Source: Lachnospiraceae bacterium
GTDB taxonomy: Bacteria; Bacillota; Clostridia; Lachnospirales; Lachnospiraceae
Length of the DNA: 61,062 nucleotides
Assembly (NCBI GenBank): GCA_017470935.1
Contig: JAFUXG010000028.1
Coordinates: forward strand, 1-61,062
Direction: 5' to 3'
This document shows positions 1-10,000 of the stretch, piece by piece. The notes beneath the pieces were generated by a model, which was not told the DNA's origin, ran no database searches, and worked only from the letters and a program-made list of their open reading frames with translations. The position numbers and the translations under genes are program-made. Every line of letters starts with the position of its first letter. The first letter of the stretch is position 1.

Positions 1-55
1 AGTTGATAGCATCCAACTTAAATTGTTTGGTGTGATGTGGTTTTTTTCTTGACAT
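1..55 (-). CDS. Transposase OrfA-like protein, N-terminal 18 codons only
   Basis: On the minus strand an ATG at 53-55 follows a clear AGGAGG site (about 63-68) and opens a frame beginning MSRKKPHHTKQFKLDAIN. That start, with a Lys-rich HTKQFK stretch, resembles the first residues of IS3-family OrfA proteins, which carry a helix-turn-helix that binds the IS ends. Only 18 codons lie inside the window, so the family is a best guess. Confidence 0.55.
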   Translation of the reverse strand, partial: MSRKKPHHTKQFKLDAIN

Positions 56-123
56 AATGAGTTCCTCCTATACTTGTTTATTATACAATATTTTAGGGGA
101 ATGTCTCATTTTATTTTGTACTA
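1..123 (-). mobile_element. End of an IS3-like insertion sequence (cut by window edge)
   Basis: The first 123 bases look like the left end of an insertion sequence whose transposase reads leftward out of the window. The outer part near 102-123 has a TGTCTCATTTTATTTTGTAC tract that could be the terminal inverted repeat. The IS appears to have landed in the start of the excisionase-like fragment that follows. The family is inferred from the transposase N-terminus; the other end is not visible. Confidence 0.55.
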
Positions 124-143
124 ATTAGATGCTAACATTATAA

Positions 144-320
144 TTATCAGCAACGGATGTTGCAAATATTTTAGTTGTATCAAAGGGATATGCCTACAGA
201 GTTATCAGAGAGCTTAACACTAGTCTTAAGGAAAAAGGATTTATTGTTGTGGCAGGTAAGATTCCTACAAAGTATTTCGAAAAGAGATTCTATGGATTTG
301 AAATAGGAAAGGAGGAGTAA
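144..320 (+). pseudogene. Excisionase-like helix-turn-helix fragment, 5' end lost
   Basis: The reading frame ending at the TAA at 318-320 encodes DVANILVVSKGYAYRVIREL and further on KIPTKYFEKRFYGFE, the pattern of small helix-turn-helix proteins that sit directly before the integrase in Tn916/ICE-like elements and assist excision. There is no ATG in frame and a stop codon lies at 141-143, so the N-terminus is missing, probably removed by the IS at 1-123. It ends one base before the integrase ATG at 322, as expected for an intact xis-int pair. Non-functional as it stands. Confidence 0.6.
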
Positions 321-321
321 G

Positions 322-1317
322 ATGTCGGCAACTAAAGACGGAAAAATGTGGAGATGTCAATTCTACTACACAGACTGGCAGGGAACAAGGCGAAAGAAGA
401 ATAAAAGGGGATTTAAGACTAAGGGCGAAGCTGAAGAATGGGAGAGAGTATTTTTACTAAAAAAAGCCGGCAATATGGATATGCCTTTTAAGAAGTTTTG
501 GGAGTTATATAAAGAAGATATGTCTAGCAGGCTTAGAAAAACAACTATGAAGAATAAGGAATATATTGTGAATGATAAAATATTGCCTTATTTTGGAGAA
601 ATACCATTGAGTGAAATATCAGCTCCCATGATTCGCAGATGGCAAAATGAGCTTATATCAAAGGGATATGAGCCAACTTATCTTAAAACTATCAACAACT
701 AATTAAGTGCCATGATGAATTATGCAGTTAAGTATTATGATCTTAAAAGTAATCCATGCCATAAAGCTGGCAATATGGGGAAGAATAAAGCAGCAGCTAT
801 GCCTTATTGGACATTGGAAGAATTTAATGAGTTTGCAGATGCCATAATTGACAAGCGTGCTTCATGGACAATGTTCAATGTATTGTTTTGGACAGGAATG
901 AGATTGGGAGAGATGTTGGCTCTGACGGTTAAGGATATTAATGTAAATGATATGTCAATTGATATCAACAAATCCTTAACACGTGTTGATGGAGAGCTGT
1001 TGATCACACCGCCTAAAACAGAAGCGTCTGTTAGAACGATAACTATAGGAGAGATTCCCAAAGAGCTTAATTTGTTATTTACGAAGTGGAAAGATTATGC
1101 AGAGAAGAATAAAGAGGATTATTACAAAAACGCATTTTATTGTCCGGTGAAGGGAGCATGTGAAGTGTTCAGATATGAGGGTGTAAGTTACAGAATATAT
1201 CCGGCGTTCTTCGATATAGATGGGGAATATTTTGAATACTTGATGTTAAGGCAGATAGAGAATGAGCTAGTTGAGCTGGGAGCAGAGGAAGTGTTCTGTA
1301 CTGCGGTGATGGATTAG
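322..1317 (+). pseudogene. Tyrosine recombinase (ICE/phage integrase) remnant with internal stop
   Basis: The N-terminal part (322-699) has the Arm/SAM-like region of Tn916-family integrases. At 700-702 a TAA interrupts the frame in the context TINN-stop-LSAMMNYAVKYYDL; the same frame continues to 1317. A CAA-to-TAA change would explain it. The second half holds the first catalytic arginine (TGMRLGE) and the Lys region (PPKTEASVRTI), but after about codon 270 the sequence turns into an unrelated acidic tail; the HxxR and catalytic Tyr motifs are absent. So this gene is doubly dead: a nonsense codon and a replaced C-terminus. It marks a decayed integrative element whose attachment site cannot be placed. 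Confidence 0.75.
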
Positions 1318-1479
1318 TAAACTTTTATGTAATAAATTATTATGACAATGATGTTGTCACACTTCTTTATTATATTTTGTTATGATAAACAAGAGTGTTG
1401 CCATGTAAATTATTAATAAACTATGATATAATATTTTTAGTTATAATTTTATAATAGTATTACAGAAATGAGGTATAAG

Positions 1480-2661
1480 ATGAAAAAATATGAATTACTA
1501 ATCAAATCTCGTGAGGCTATGATGTCGGCGGTACAAGTTTATAATAACCCACATATTACTTTCAAATCAGAAACATTTATTACTTTATCAGTTATAGCTT
1601 GGACGTATCTCTTACATACATATTATGCTAATAAAAAAATCGATTACAGATACTATGAGTTTAAGGGTAAAAGAAAACGTTATCATAGAACAAAATATGG
1701 CGCATATAAACATTGGGAGCTAGAACGTTGTTTGGATGAAGAGGAGTGCCCTCTTGATTCGAACACTAAAAAAAATCTAAAATTTCTTATTGGCATAAGA
1801 CATGAGATTGAACATCAAATGACACAAAGGATTGATAGATCTATAAGCGCAAAATTATTAGCGTGTTCAATTAATTATAATTACTATATAAAGAAATTGT
1901 TTGGAAATGTTTTTGGAGTAGATCAAGAGCTTGGAATGGCAATTCAATTTTCTCCAATCGAAGCTGAGCAAAAATCCATACTGTTTAATAATGAAAAAAT
2001 GTCAACTAATATAAAAAAATTTATAACTGATTTTGAGGATACGTTGTCACCTGATGAAATAGGTAATACTCATTATGCATACAGAGTTGTATTTGTTCGA
2101 GTTGACGGGAAACGTGTAAACTCAGAGACCGATCAGGTGATAAGTTTTCTTCCAACGAATAGTCCTGAAGCCTCCCAAATAAATGCAACATACACATTAA
2201 TTAAAGAAACTGAAAAGAAAAAATATTTGTCAAAAGAAATAGTGGAATTAATGCATCAAAAAGGTTTTACTTGGTTATCTGTTCCTGAAATGACGAATTT
2301 TTGGAAAAATGAATTGAGAACGCGAGAAGAATATGGATTATATATTACTAAATCACAATGGATGTGGTATCAGAACTGGATACCTGTTATAGAAAAATAC
2401 TGCAATGAAAAGCAAAAAAAAATATGTTCAAAAATTGAAAAAGGATATCTTCCGAGTGAAATAGTAAATATAATGCAACAAAGAGGTTATTCTCGTTTTT
2501 CAAGATGGTGGTTTGTGAATTTTTGGCGGAATGATTTAAAAATTGATAGAAACAATACTGAATACGGATTTTATGGAAAATATAACAGATTTTATTGGAG
2601 AAAAACATTCATTCCGTTAGTTGAAAAATATTGTCAAGAAAATTCATCTGAATTCAAATAG
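1480..2661 (+). CDS. DUF3644-like protein with HEPN-type RxxxxH motif
   Basis: A 393-residue protein; the ATG at 1480 is preferred over 1468 because GAGG at 1470-1473 sits just before it. The N-terminal third is helical and contains FLIGIRHEIEHQM, an R-x4-H motif typical of HEPN ribonuclease-like domains, and the overall layout resembles DUF3644 proteins often seen in restriction and defence loci. The C-terminal third has two copies of a motif of the type YLSKEIVELMHQKGF/YLPSEIVNIMQQRGY followed by FWKNEL/FWRNDL, which looks like duplicated DNA-binding helix-turn-helix units. It is AT-rich like the restriction genes downstream. Function inferred: an accessory toxin or sensor of the restriction island. 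Confidence 0.5.
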   Translation: MKKYELLIKSREAMMSAVQVYNNPHITFKSETFITLSVIAWTYLLHTYYANKKIDYRYYEFKGKRKRYHRTKYGAYKHWELERCLDEEECPLDSNTKKNLKFLIGIRHEIEHQMTQRIDRSISAKLLACSINYNYYIKKLFGNVFGVDQELGMAIQFSPIEAEQKSILFNNEKMSTNIKKFITDFEDTLSPDEIGNTHYAYRVVFVRVDGKRVNSETDQVISFLPTNSPEASQINATYTLIKETEKKKYLSKEIVELMHQKGFTWLSVPEMTNFWKNELRTREEYGLYITKSQWMWYQNWIPVIEKYCNEKQKKICSKIEKGYLPSEIVNIMQQRGYSRFSRWWFVNFWRNDLKIDRNNTEYGFYGKYNRFYWRKTFIPLVEKYCQENSSEFK

Positions 2662-2856
2662 AAATATTATATTTAAAGCTGATATATATTATTAAATAAA
2701 CAATTTAAAAGATATCTAAACAATTCTAAATAATATTTCGCTTATGGTGAAATTATAATTATAAAATAGTAAAAGATGAGAAAAAAGTTACTCTTTTAGT
2801 TGACAATGTTATGAAAAAAAACTATAATGGAACAAATGTTCGAGGAGGCGAAGCGG

Positions 2857-5226
2857 ATGGATACAGTAGATACAATTAAGCTAAAAATGAAAATAGATAG
2901 GATACATGCGATTGTCTCGGATTATTGTACTCAGGATGACTTAAAAGATATAGAAAATGATGGTGTTGAAGCAAATGTTGATGTAAGAGTATTTAATTTA
3001 ATGGAGGCATTATATCCTGGGGAAACAATAGTTACACAGATCAAAAAAAATCAAGAAGTATATAAATATTTGAAGTCAAAAAAAGGTACCGGAAATAAGG
3101 GGAAAAGTGATATTACATTATTTAATTACTTTGGTAATGAAAGTATAGATGTATTAATTGAAAATAAGTATGATAAAGAGAAAGGTAATCCTATTGATGA
3201 AGCAATAGGGTATTGTAATGATATTAATTCATCAGGAAAATATATTTGCAGAATTGCAATAGGATTTAATCCATATGATTCTAATTCAATTATTACAAAA
3301 GTACTATCGAGAAATGGAAAATGGGAAGATTTAAATATTAATGGGAAAAGTATTAATGGATTTATAGGGCAAGAAATTTTACAGCTTGTGTATAATCATG
3401 CTGGAGTGACCAATTTTGAACTAATTAAAGAGGATGAAGAAAGATTTACGCGTGCAGAATTTAAAAGAATTTTAGATTCTGATTTACCAGTTATATTTAG
3501 AAATATGACAGATATTGCAAATAATCATGCGTTAAAAATTAGTTTCACTGTTGCGTTTATATCCTTAAAGGTAATATTAGAAAAAGAAGAAAGTAAAGGT
3601 AAGCCTGTTACAGATGAATCGGGTAAGATAGTTGTATGGAGAAATAATGATATTAGCGTAGACACAAGTATCAACGCTTTAAGAAATGTTAATGATATTA
3701 AGGCGGCAGTAAATGCAATTACAGGGGCTACAGCAGACGTTGAGCTTCAGGAAAAATATAAATATATTTTTCAGTTAGATGAGAATCTAAGTTTTAACGA
3801 TTTGCTAGATAAAATAAGAGCGACAGAAAATAAAAATAAAGTAAGTCAAGAAAATTCATCAATAAATAAAATGAAAGCCGTACTAGATAAAGTAAAATCG
3901 CAGACAGAATATCATTATGAATTTGATTTGTTTGGTGAAGTATATGAATCACTGGCTGATAATAAAACAAAATCATCATTAGGGGCATATTTTACGAAGC
4001 GACACATTATAAGACCTTTAGTGAATATGTTGCTTAAACCTTCGGACCTAGATGAATTGATTAATAATGGAAAGACATTATGTGATCCATTTTGTGGAAC
4101 AGGAGGGATGTTAACTGAAAGCTTTAAGCTAATAAAATCATATTGTAATGATAAATATCCGGATAAAGATACCACAGAAGTAGCTTCTAAAATTATTTAT
4201 GGATATGATATTATTGATCTTAATGTTAGCAAAACAAAAATAAATATGACATTGGCGGAAGATGGTTATTCCATTATAGATTGTAGAAATTCTTTGACTA
4301 CATTAGGATTGTGTAACCAAAGTGTAAATAAAGTGCCAATACCAACACATTATGATTATATTATAACTAATGTTCCGTATGGAGATGGAGAAAAAGAAGG
4401 TATTGTTAAAAATCTTAAAGATGTAAATATTGTTGAAGGAACTGATGACAGAAGTCAAATAGTTAATAGGATTAGATTATTTGAAAAAAACAATAATACA
4501 CAGAAATTAGAGTACAATGCTTTGATAAAAGTGGTACAATTGTTGAAGGAGAAAGGCAAGGCTATTGTTATTATACCTGATGGTATTTTAGAAAATCCTA
4601 CCTATTCGCGTATGAGAGAATGGCTATTGGTGCAATGTAAAATAGATATGATTATCAGTTTGCCTAAGTTTGCATTTGCACCATATACAAAAGAAAAGAC
4701 ATATGCTATGTTTATTCAAAAGCGTAGTACAATTGATGACGAACAGAAAGTGGAAATCTTAGATGATATTGACAAAGATGAAAAAATATATGTTTATATT
4801 GTTGATAATGACGGTTATGCGAATTCTGATAAACAGTATGAAACAAGTTTGACTGATGAACAAGGAAAACCGTTACATAATGAATTAAGAACATACATTG
4901 ATAAGTATGGAAATTATAATTTGTCTATTATGGAACAAATATGTAAGTCTCATAAAGAGGATACAATCGAGCATTTTAATGAATGGGGAGAAAAGATACC
5001 AGGAAAAAAATATGGGTACATATATGTACGAGATATTTTAAAAGATTTTTACTATAAAACTGAAGAAGAGAGAGAAATAGACAAAGTTTATCGAGTTAAT
5101 TTGTTGCCTGAGAGATATTTTAGACAGACTGAATTTGAGGAAATAACACTTTCAGATTTAAAAAAATTTAGGGAAACACTTGAGAAAGATCTTAATAAAA
5201 TGTTTGGAGGCGGGGAAAATGCTTAA
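2857..5226 (+). CDS. Fused nuclease-N6-adenine methyltransferase, BcgI-like RM subunit
   Basis: About 789 residues when started at ATG 2857, which follows GAGGAGG at 2842-2848; the in-frame ATG at 2827 has no ribosome site. The N-terminal 150 residues carry SDITLF followed by DVLIENK, a PD-(D/E)xK nuclease signature also seen at the start of type I HsdR. The middle has SAM-binding motif I CDPFCGTGGM (about residue 408) and a catalytic motif NVPYG (about 504), a variant of NPPY/F. Nuclease plus methylase in one chain with a separate specificity protein next door matches the BcgI (type IIB) design, in which the complex cuts and methylates. The next gene overlaps its stop. A plain HsdM with no HsdR in the window is the alternative. 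Confidence 0.7.
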   Translation: MDTVDTIKLKMKIDRIHAIVSDYCTQDDLKDIENDGVEANVDVRVFNLMEALYPGETIVTQIKKNQEVYKYLKSKKGTGNKGKSDITLFNYFGNESIDVLIENKYDKEKGNPIDEAIGYCNDINSSGKYICRIAIGFNPYDSNSIITKVLSRNGKWEDLNINGKSINGFIGQEILQLVYNHAGVTNFELIKEDEERFTRAEFKRILDSDLPVIFRNMTDIANNHALKISFTVAFISLKVILEKEESKGKPVTDESGKIVVWRNNDISVDTSINALRNVNDIKAAVNAITGATADVELQEKYKYIFQLDENLSFNDLLDKIRATENKNKVSQENSSINKMKAVLDKVKSQTEYHYEFDLFGEVYESLADNKTKSSLGAYFTKRHIIRPLVNMLLKPSDLDELINNGKTLCDPFCGTGGMLTESFKLIKSYCNDKYPDKDTTEVASKIIYGYDIIDLNVSKTKINMTLAEDGYSIIDCRNSLTTLGLCNQSVNKVPIPTHYDYIITNVPYGDGEKEGIVKNLKDVNIVEGTDDRSQIVNRIRLFEKNNNTQKLEYNALIKVVQLLKEKGKAIVIIPDGILENPTYSRMREWLLVQCKIDMIISLPKFAFAPYTKEKTYAMFIQKRSTIDDEQKVEILDDIDKDEKIYVYIVDNDGYANSDKQYETSLTDEQGKPLHNELRTYIDKYGNYNLSIMEQICKSHKEDTIEHFNEWGEKIPGKKYGYIYVRDILKDFYYKTEEEREIDKVYRVNLLPERYFRQTEFEEITLSDLKKFRETLEKDLNKMFGGGENA

Positions 5227-6331
5227 TGGCAAAATAGAAGACTTTTTTGAGATTGGTTCTGGAAATAGTGGATTGACGGAAAATATAATATATTTAAATC
5301 AGCCTAAAAGCAAAGATACTGCGGTAAAGGTTTTTTCATCATCAACACAAGAAAAAACATCAATGTCATTTATTGATGAGGGAACATATATTAAAAAAAA
5401 TAGTAAAATGGTTAATATTAAAATATATCAAAGCGAAGGAATAATCATTGCGCGTAATGGAAAAGCAGGGAATATGATATACGTTAATGAAGATAAATAC
5501 ACAATGAATGACCATGCGTATGTCTTATATGTTAAAGATAAGTATAAAAAAGATATAAATATAAAATATGTGTTATATAAAATGCGTGCTATATGCGAAT
5601 TATGTGTTACATCAGATAAAGGGGGAAATCGCACTTTTAATAAAACGCTATTTGAAAAAATGGAGGTAGTTATACCAACGATTAAAGAACAAAATAAAAT
5701 AGTCGATGAGTATATAAGAATTGAAGAATTATATAAATTGTTATTACAAAAAAAAGAAGAATTACAAAACACAATGTTTAAAATAGTAAAAGTAAATGGA
5801 GCAATTTATAAAGTTGGTGATGTATTTAAAGTATTAGCTGGAAAGAGAATTAAAGAAGAAGATGTATATTACCATAAAGGTTGTTTCCCCTGTGCAACTG
5901 CCCAGACAACAAATTCTGGTATAACTTGGTATGCGGATAGAAAATGGTTGGAAAGTATAAGTAGTAAAAGTATTATAACAGAAGAATGCATTACTTGGAC
6001 AAAAGATGGTGCAAAAACGGGAACTATGTTTTATAGGGATTATCCTTTTTATGCTAATGATCATTGCGGGGTATTAATACCTAAATCAGAGTTTAAAAAT
6101 AAGATTTATATGAAATGGTTTGTTTTTTCACAAGTTCATAACATTCGTCAAGCTGTAACTGCTAGAACAGGACAAACCATGCTTTATATTGAACAAATGA
6201 AAGGGGTTACATTCCGATTGCCATCATATAAAAAGCAAATTGAAATTGCAGAAGAATATGAAAAGCTTGATGTTTTAAATAAAAAGATTGAAAATGCAAT
6301 AAATAAAATTGAACAGGTTCTTTATGTATAA
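5219..6331 (+). CDS. Restriction specificity subunit (HsdS/BcgIB-like)
   Basis: The start at 5219 uses GGAGGCGG (5206-5213) and overlaps the methylase stop by 8 bases, so the two are translationally coupled. The 370-residue product has two target-recognition halves, each ending in a conserved helical spacer: the first with LPTIKEQNKIVDEYIRIEEL-type residues near 150-180, the second with RLPSYKKQIEIAEEYEKLD near the C-terminus. Within the recognition domains are NGKAGNM and GAKTGTMF, typical of type I S proteins. It sets which bipartite sequence the complex binds. Length near 340-380 fits both BcgIB and small HsdS proteins. Confidence 0.75.
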   Translation: MLNGKIEDFFEIGSGNSGLTENIIYLNQPKSKDTAVKVFSSSTQEKTSMSFIDEGTYIKKNSKMVNIKIYQSEGIIIARNGKAGNMIYVNEDKYTMNDHAYVLYVKDKYKKDINIKYVLYKMRAICELCVTSDKGGNRTFNKTLFEKMEVVIPTIKEQNKIVDEYIRIEELYKLLLQKKEELQNTMFKIVKVNGAIYKVGDVFKVLAGKRIKEEDVYYHKGCFPCATAQTTNSGITWYADRKWLESISSKSIITEECITWTKDGAKTGTMFYRDYPFYANDHCGVLIPKSEFKNKIYMKWFVFSQVHNIRQAVTARTGQTMLYIEQMKGVTFRLPSYKKQIEIAEEYEKLDVLNKKIENAINKIEQVLYV

Positions 6332-6384
6332 AAAATATATGACGCATTTATAGTGAATGCAAACAGAAAATGATGATGCGGAAT

Positions 6385-6464
6385 GATGTCTAGATTTTTT
6401 GATTTTATAAATGGCTTAAAATAAAGGATTGGCTGTTTTTTGGAAAGTATTGTCTAGATTTTTT
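6385..6464 (+). repeat. Pair of 15-bp direct repeats downstream of the restriction genes
   Basis: TGTCTAGATTTTTTG occurs at about 6386-6400 and again at about 6450-6464. The stretch 6332-7004 has no gene I can support; it holds these repeats, an 11-bp tandem array, a terminator and two palindromic elements listed separately. Confidence 0.7.
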
Positions 6465-6531
6465 GCTTATAGCATTTTATAGGAATCTGAGAGAAGAATT
6501 GAATAAAGTCGATAATAACTCTCTTGATAGT

Positions 6532-6597
6532 ACTACCAAGAGACTACCAAGAAACTACCAAGAGACTACCAAGAAACTACCAAGAAACTACCAAGAC
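6532..6597 (+). repeat. Six tandem copies of an 11-bp unit, ACTACCAAGAR
   Basis: Six back-to-back 11-mers run without a gap: units ending GAG, GAA, GAG, GAA, GAA and GAC. The period equals about one helical turn, so any protein binding the unit would line up on one DNA face. The array is not inside a supported gene. It could be iteron-like or simple slippage. Confidence 0.85.
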
Positions 6598-6637
6598 CAA
6601 AAAGGAAATGATTAAAGATATTATAAGAGATTAAAGC

Positions 6638-6662
6638 TAGAGCCGTACTGGCTCTATTTTGG
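6638..6662 (+). terminator. Rho-independent terminator
   Basis: TAGAGCC (6638-6644) pairs with GGCTCTA (6650-6656) across a 5-base loop, followed by TTTT. It is the first good terminator after the specificity gene and probably ends that operon. Confidence 0.65.
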
Positions 6663-6690
6663 CTCTGATAATTTCAAAAACAACAAAACA

Positions 6691-6771
6691 CGATTGCTAT
6701 CAAAAGTGAAAAATGCTACAATATAGACGCTCCGAGATTTCAGAGAATACATAAAATGATGATAGCAATCG
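6691..6771. repeat. 12-bp perfect inverted repeat enclosing 57 bases
   Basis: CGATTGCTATCA (6691-6702) and TGATAGCAATCG (6760-6771) are perfect complements. The enclosed sequence has no open frame. It may be a folded RNA or the ends of a tiny non-autonomous element. Confidence 0.6.
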
Positions 6772-6794
6772 AGCTGGAATAATATTTTTAAAGA

Positions 6795-6898
6795 AATCAT
6801 CCGTTCAAAGCGAGTGCAGCTTCGGCTGTATTGTCCACGACTCTTTTTTCTTATGCGCAGGCTATGTGGAGCTATCGTCGGACAGCGGATGATTTTTT
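6795..6898 (+). ncRNA. Candidate structured RNA closed by a terminator-like stem
   Basis: AATCATCCG (6795-6803) pairs with CGGATGATT (6886-6894), which runs into TTTTTTA. Inside lie a CAGC-TTCG-GCTG hairpin, a GAGT/ACTC pairing and TGTC..CGAC opposite GTCG..GACA. This nested, multi-branch folding with a U-tract exit is what an independent small RNA or a leader for the nuclease genes at 7005 would show. No known RNA family recognised. Confidence 0.4.
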
Positions 6899-7004
6899 AT
6901 ATAAATATTTTATGTATGACATAGAGGCATAGATGGCTGATTTGGACAATGGGCAACAGACTATTGTGCAGTGGATTAATATGGCTTAGGAGGACAAGCA
7001 GGGT

Positions 7005-10000
7005 ATGAGGTTACAGGAATGGTGCAGAAGTTATCCGAAGGAGAGGAAGATAATACTTACGGATAACCGCAGTAATGTTGAAAGGATTAAAAGAAGAGTC
7101 AACCATGAAGAGAATGACAGATTTCAGATTATCAATCTGGAGGGGCTTAGGCTTGAGGAGCTGGCTAAGCGTCTTTATATTGGTTATGCTGCTTCTGAGG
7201 GAATATGTAAGAAGGTTGAGTATGTAGAAAAAAATTACTGCAGCATGCTCATTTATAACATAATCAGCGATAAGTCGGAGATATATACATTTATTCCCAA
7301 AGAAAGTATTTGTATGGATACAATGGGGGAGATATTAAGAGTTATCAATATTATAAGGTCGGGAAAGCTTGTATCAGAGGATGCGCTTAGCAGCGGTTCT
7401 TTAAAGGAGCAGCAGCTGAAAGCTCTGATAAAGGACTTTGAAGAGAAGCTGCTGGAACTTGACCAGTATGATGAGATCAGACTCATGGATGAGCTCTTGA
7501 AGAATGAGGAAGCATCCCGATATGTTCGTGATGAGATAAAGAAATACAAGGTCGCCTGTTTTTCATACATGAAGGAAAAGCTTACATTTATTGAGAAGAA
7601 GTTTATTGGACTTTTGGGAGAAGAGATTGTGGAGATCGATCCATTTGCTGATGGCTGTGAGAAGAGAACTAATATAGCGGACAGCTTATTTGTGAAAGCT
7701 TATGGACAGAATAATGAAATCCAGAAGGTGATAGATGAAATTGCCGTGAAAGGATATGCATTGGGGGAGATTAATATTATCTATTCCTCTGATGAGTATG
7801 AAACTCTGCTTCGGTCCATTCTTTGTGAGAGGGGAATTCCATATTTCTTTGAAACAGATTATTCTGTCCAGGATAAAAGCTATATTAAGCTTATGATGAG
7901 TATATTAGACTGGGCTTCGGATGACTATTCTTATGAAAAATACAGATATATTACTAATAATCCCCTGATCCGCCAGGGCCGGGATTATAATTTTGGTGTT
8001 AAGGCCGGAATAGGCTGGGGCCTGAATAGATATAAAATGTTCCTTGACAACATGAGCGAGGAGAGACGTGACGATTATACTAAGCTTTTGATCAAGCATT
8101 CAAGGGTGAAGGAAAGAAAGGATGAAGATGGGCAAGGAGATTCTGAAAAATTACAATTATGTTCTGAGGAATATATTTCACTAATGGATGAACTTGTCAG
8201 GATATTTGACAATGACAGCGGTGCTATAGCAGTTGGAGAGTTATATAATGGAATTACCAGCATTATATTGAGAGCGGCTGAGGCTGCGGAAGAAAAGAGC
8301 AGGATGATTGCCGAAGAAAAGAAGATTGAGAAAAAGGGCTCTATTAAGAATAGGGATAAGGCATATTATACAGCCATGACCAGCCTCCATGATTATTTTG
8401 ATGATTTTAGATCAGCAGTAACTCTTGAAGAAGCAATACGGTTAATAAAGGACAGGGTTCAAAAAATTGTATGGCAAGATGAAAATGATACTTCTAAGGT
8501 CAGCCTGATGAAAATGGGAGGACTCAACGTATTAGAAAGGAAGCATCAGTTCGTGGTTGGCATGTCCCATGATTCATTTGAACCTAAGCTGATTGATTCA
8601 CCTGTAATAAATGATGGCAGAATTATGGAGCTGCTTGACCCTTCTGAGGGATATATACAGTTAATAACCATGAGTGGAAGGGAGAAGAGTGAGGATCTTA
8701 ATAAGAGTGTGCAGACAATAGATGGCGGAAGCCTGTGCGTCATTGCGTCATCTTATAATACCCGAGAATTCAGGGAGATAGCTTTATCAACCACATTTCT
8801 TGAGATGTATGATGCTTATGGAAAGAGCGAGCTATTGGAGTTTGGATATCCTAACGTTAAAGACTTTGAGAACAGTTACTTCATAGATAAGACCAGACTG
8901 TTCGAGGGCTTGCAGCAGGAAAGTGATAAGCCTGATGATGTGCCGGAAGATGATGAGGATGCAGATAAAAAGGCTGTGGACAGTGATGCGGATGAGACAA
9001 AGGATGACATGCAGGAAACTAAGAAAAGGTATGGATATATAGAGAAGGAAGATGTTAATGGATATGAATTTATAAAGCTTCCTGAAATAAGTGTGTCCAG
9101 ACTCCAGAAATTATTGGAATGTCCATGGAAGTTTGATTATCAGATGAAAATATACTGTAATAATAATATTGAAAGGAATCCGGTGACATGGCTTCCTATA
9201 AATGAGAGGGGAACATTTTTCCATCAGATATTTGAGGAGTACTGCAATCAAAAACTCATAGATGTTGATGCTGCAGGACAGAGTCTGGACAAAGATGTGT
9301 TTGAGGCCATTTATAATAATGCCGTTTCCGAGTTCAGAATCCTCATTCCCGAAGGCTCAGAGGTGGAGCGCAATATTGAAGAGTGGAAAATGAAGCAGCT
9401 GGCAGAAAGATACTTAAATGAGCTTTACGAAGAGCTGGCAGAGAGCGGTTACAGGGTATCTGAATGTGAGAAGAAGTTTATTACAAAGGATAAGTATATA
9501 TATAAGGATCCTGATACAGATGAATTTGTTGAGACAGAAAATCCTGATGAAGTCAGGAATAAGGGAATTCATTTGTCTTTCTATGGTTATATGGACAGGG
9601 TGGATGAGAAGACTGATGTAAATGGAGAGAAGATATATAGAATAATTGATTATAAATCAGGAAGACGTAATACTCTGCTGAAAAAAATAACAGGTGATGA
9701 TGATCATGATATAACCCAGATTCAGCATTATATTTATATGAAAGCATTAGAAGAAGAGAAGTCTGTGGATAGAGTAGATTTTATATATGAATTTACAAGC
9801 TCTGAAAATGATAAAATATATTATATAAATGACATTACAGACGAGAGGATGATGGCACAGGATGCTGTTCCTGACAGAGAGACAATGTTTCACCGATTAT
9901 ATGAGATTATGTTCAATGTTCTTATAGATAATAAAGCTTTTACCCCTAAAGAGGATGCCTGCAAATATTGCGATTATACCGATATTTGTATGCGTAGAAT

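Noticed and set aside
322-1317. Stop-codon recoding (TAA read as Gln)
   Set aside because: Most intact genes in the window end in TAA, and the integrase also lacks its catalytic C-terminus, so simple decay explains it.
2827-2856. Upstream start for the methylase at 2827
   Set aside because: No ribosome site precedes it, while GAGGAGG lies 8 bases before ATG 2857.
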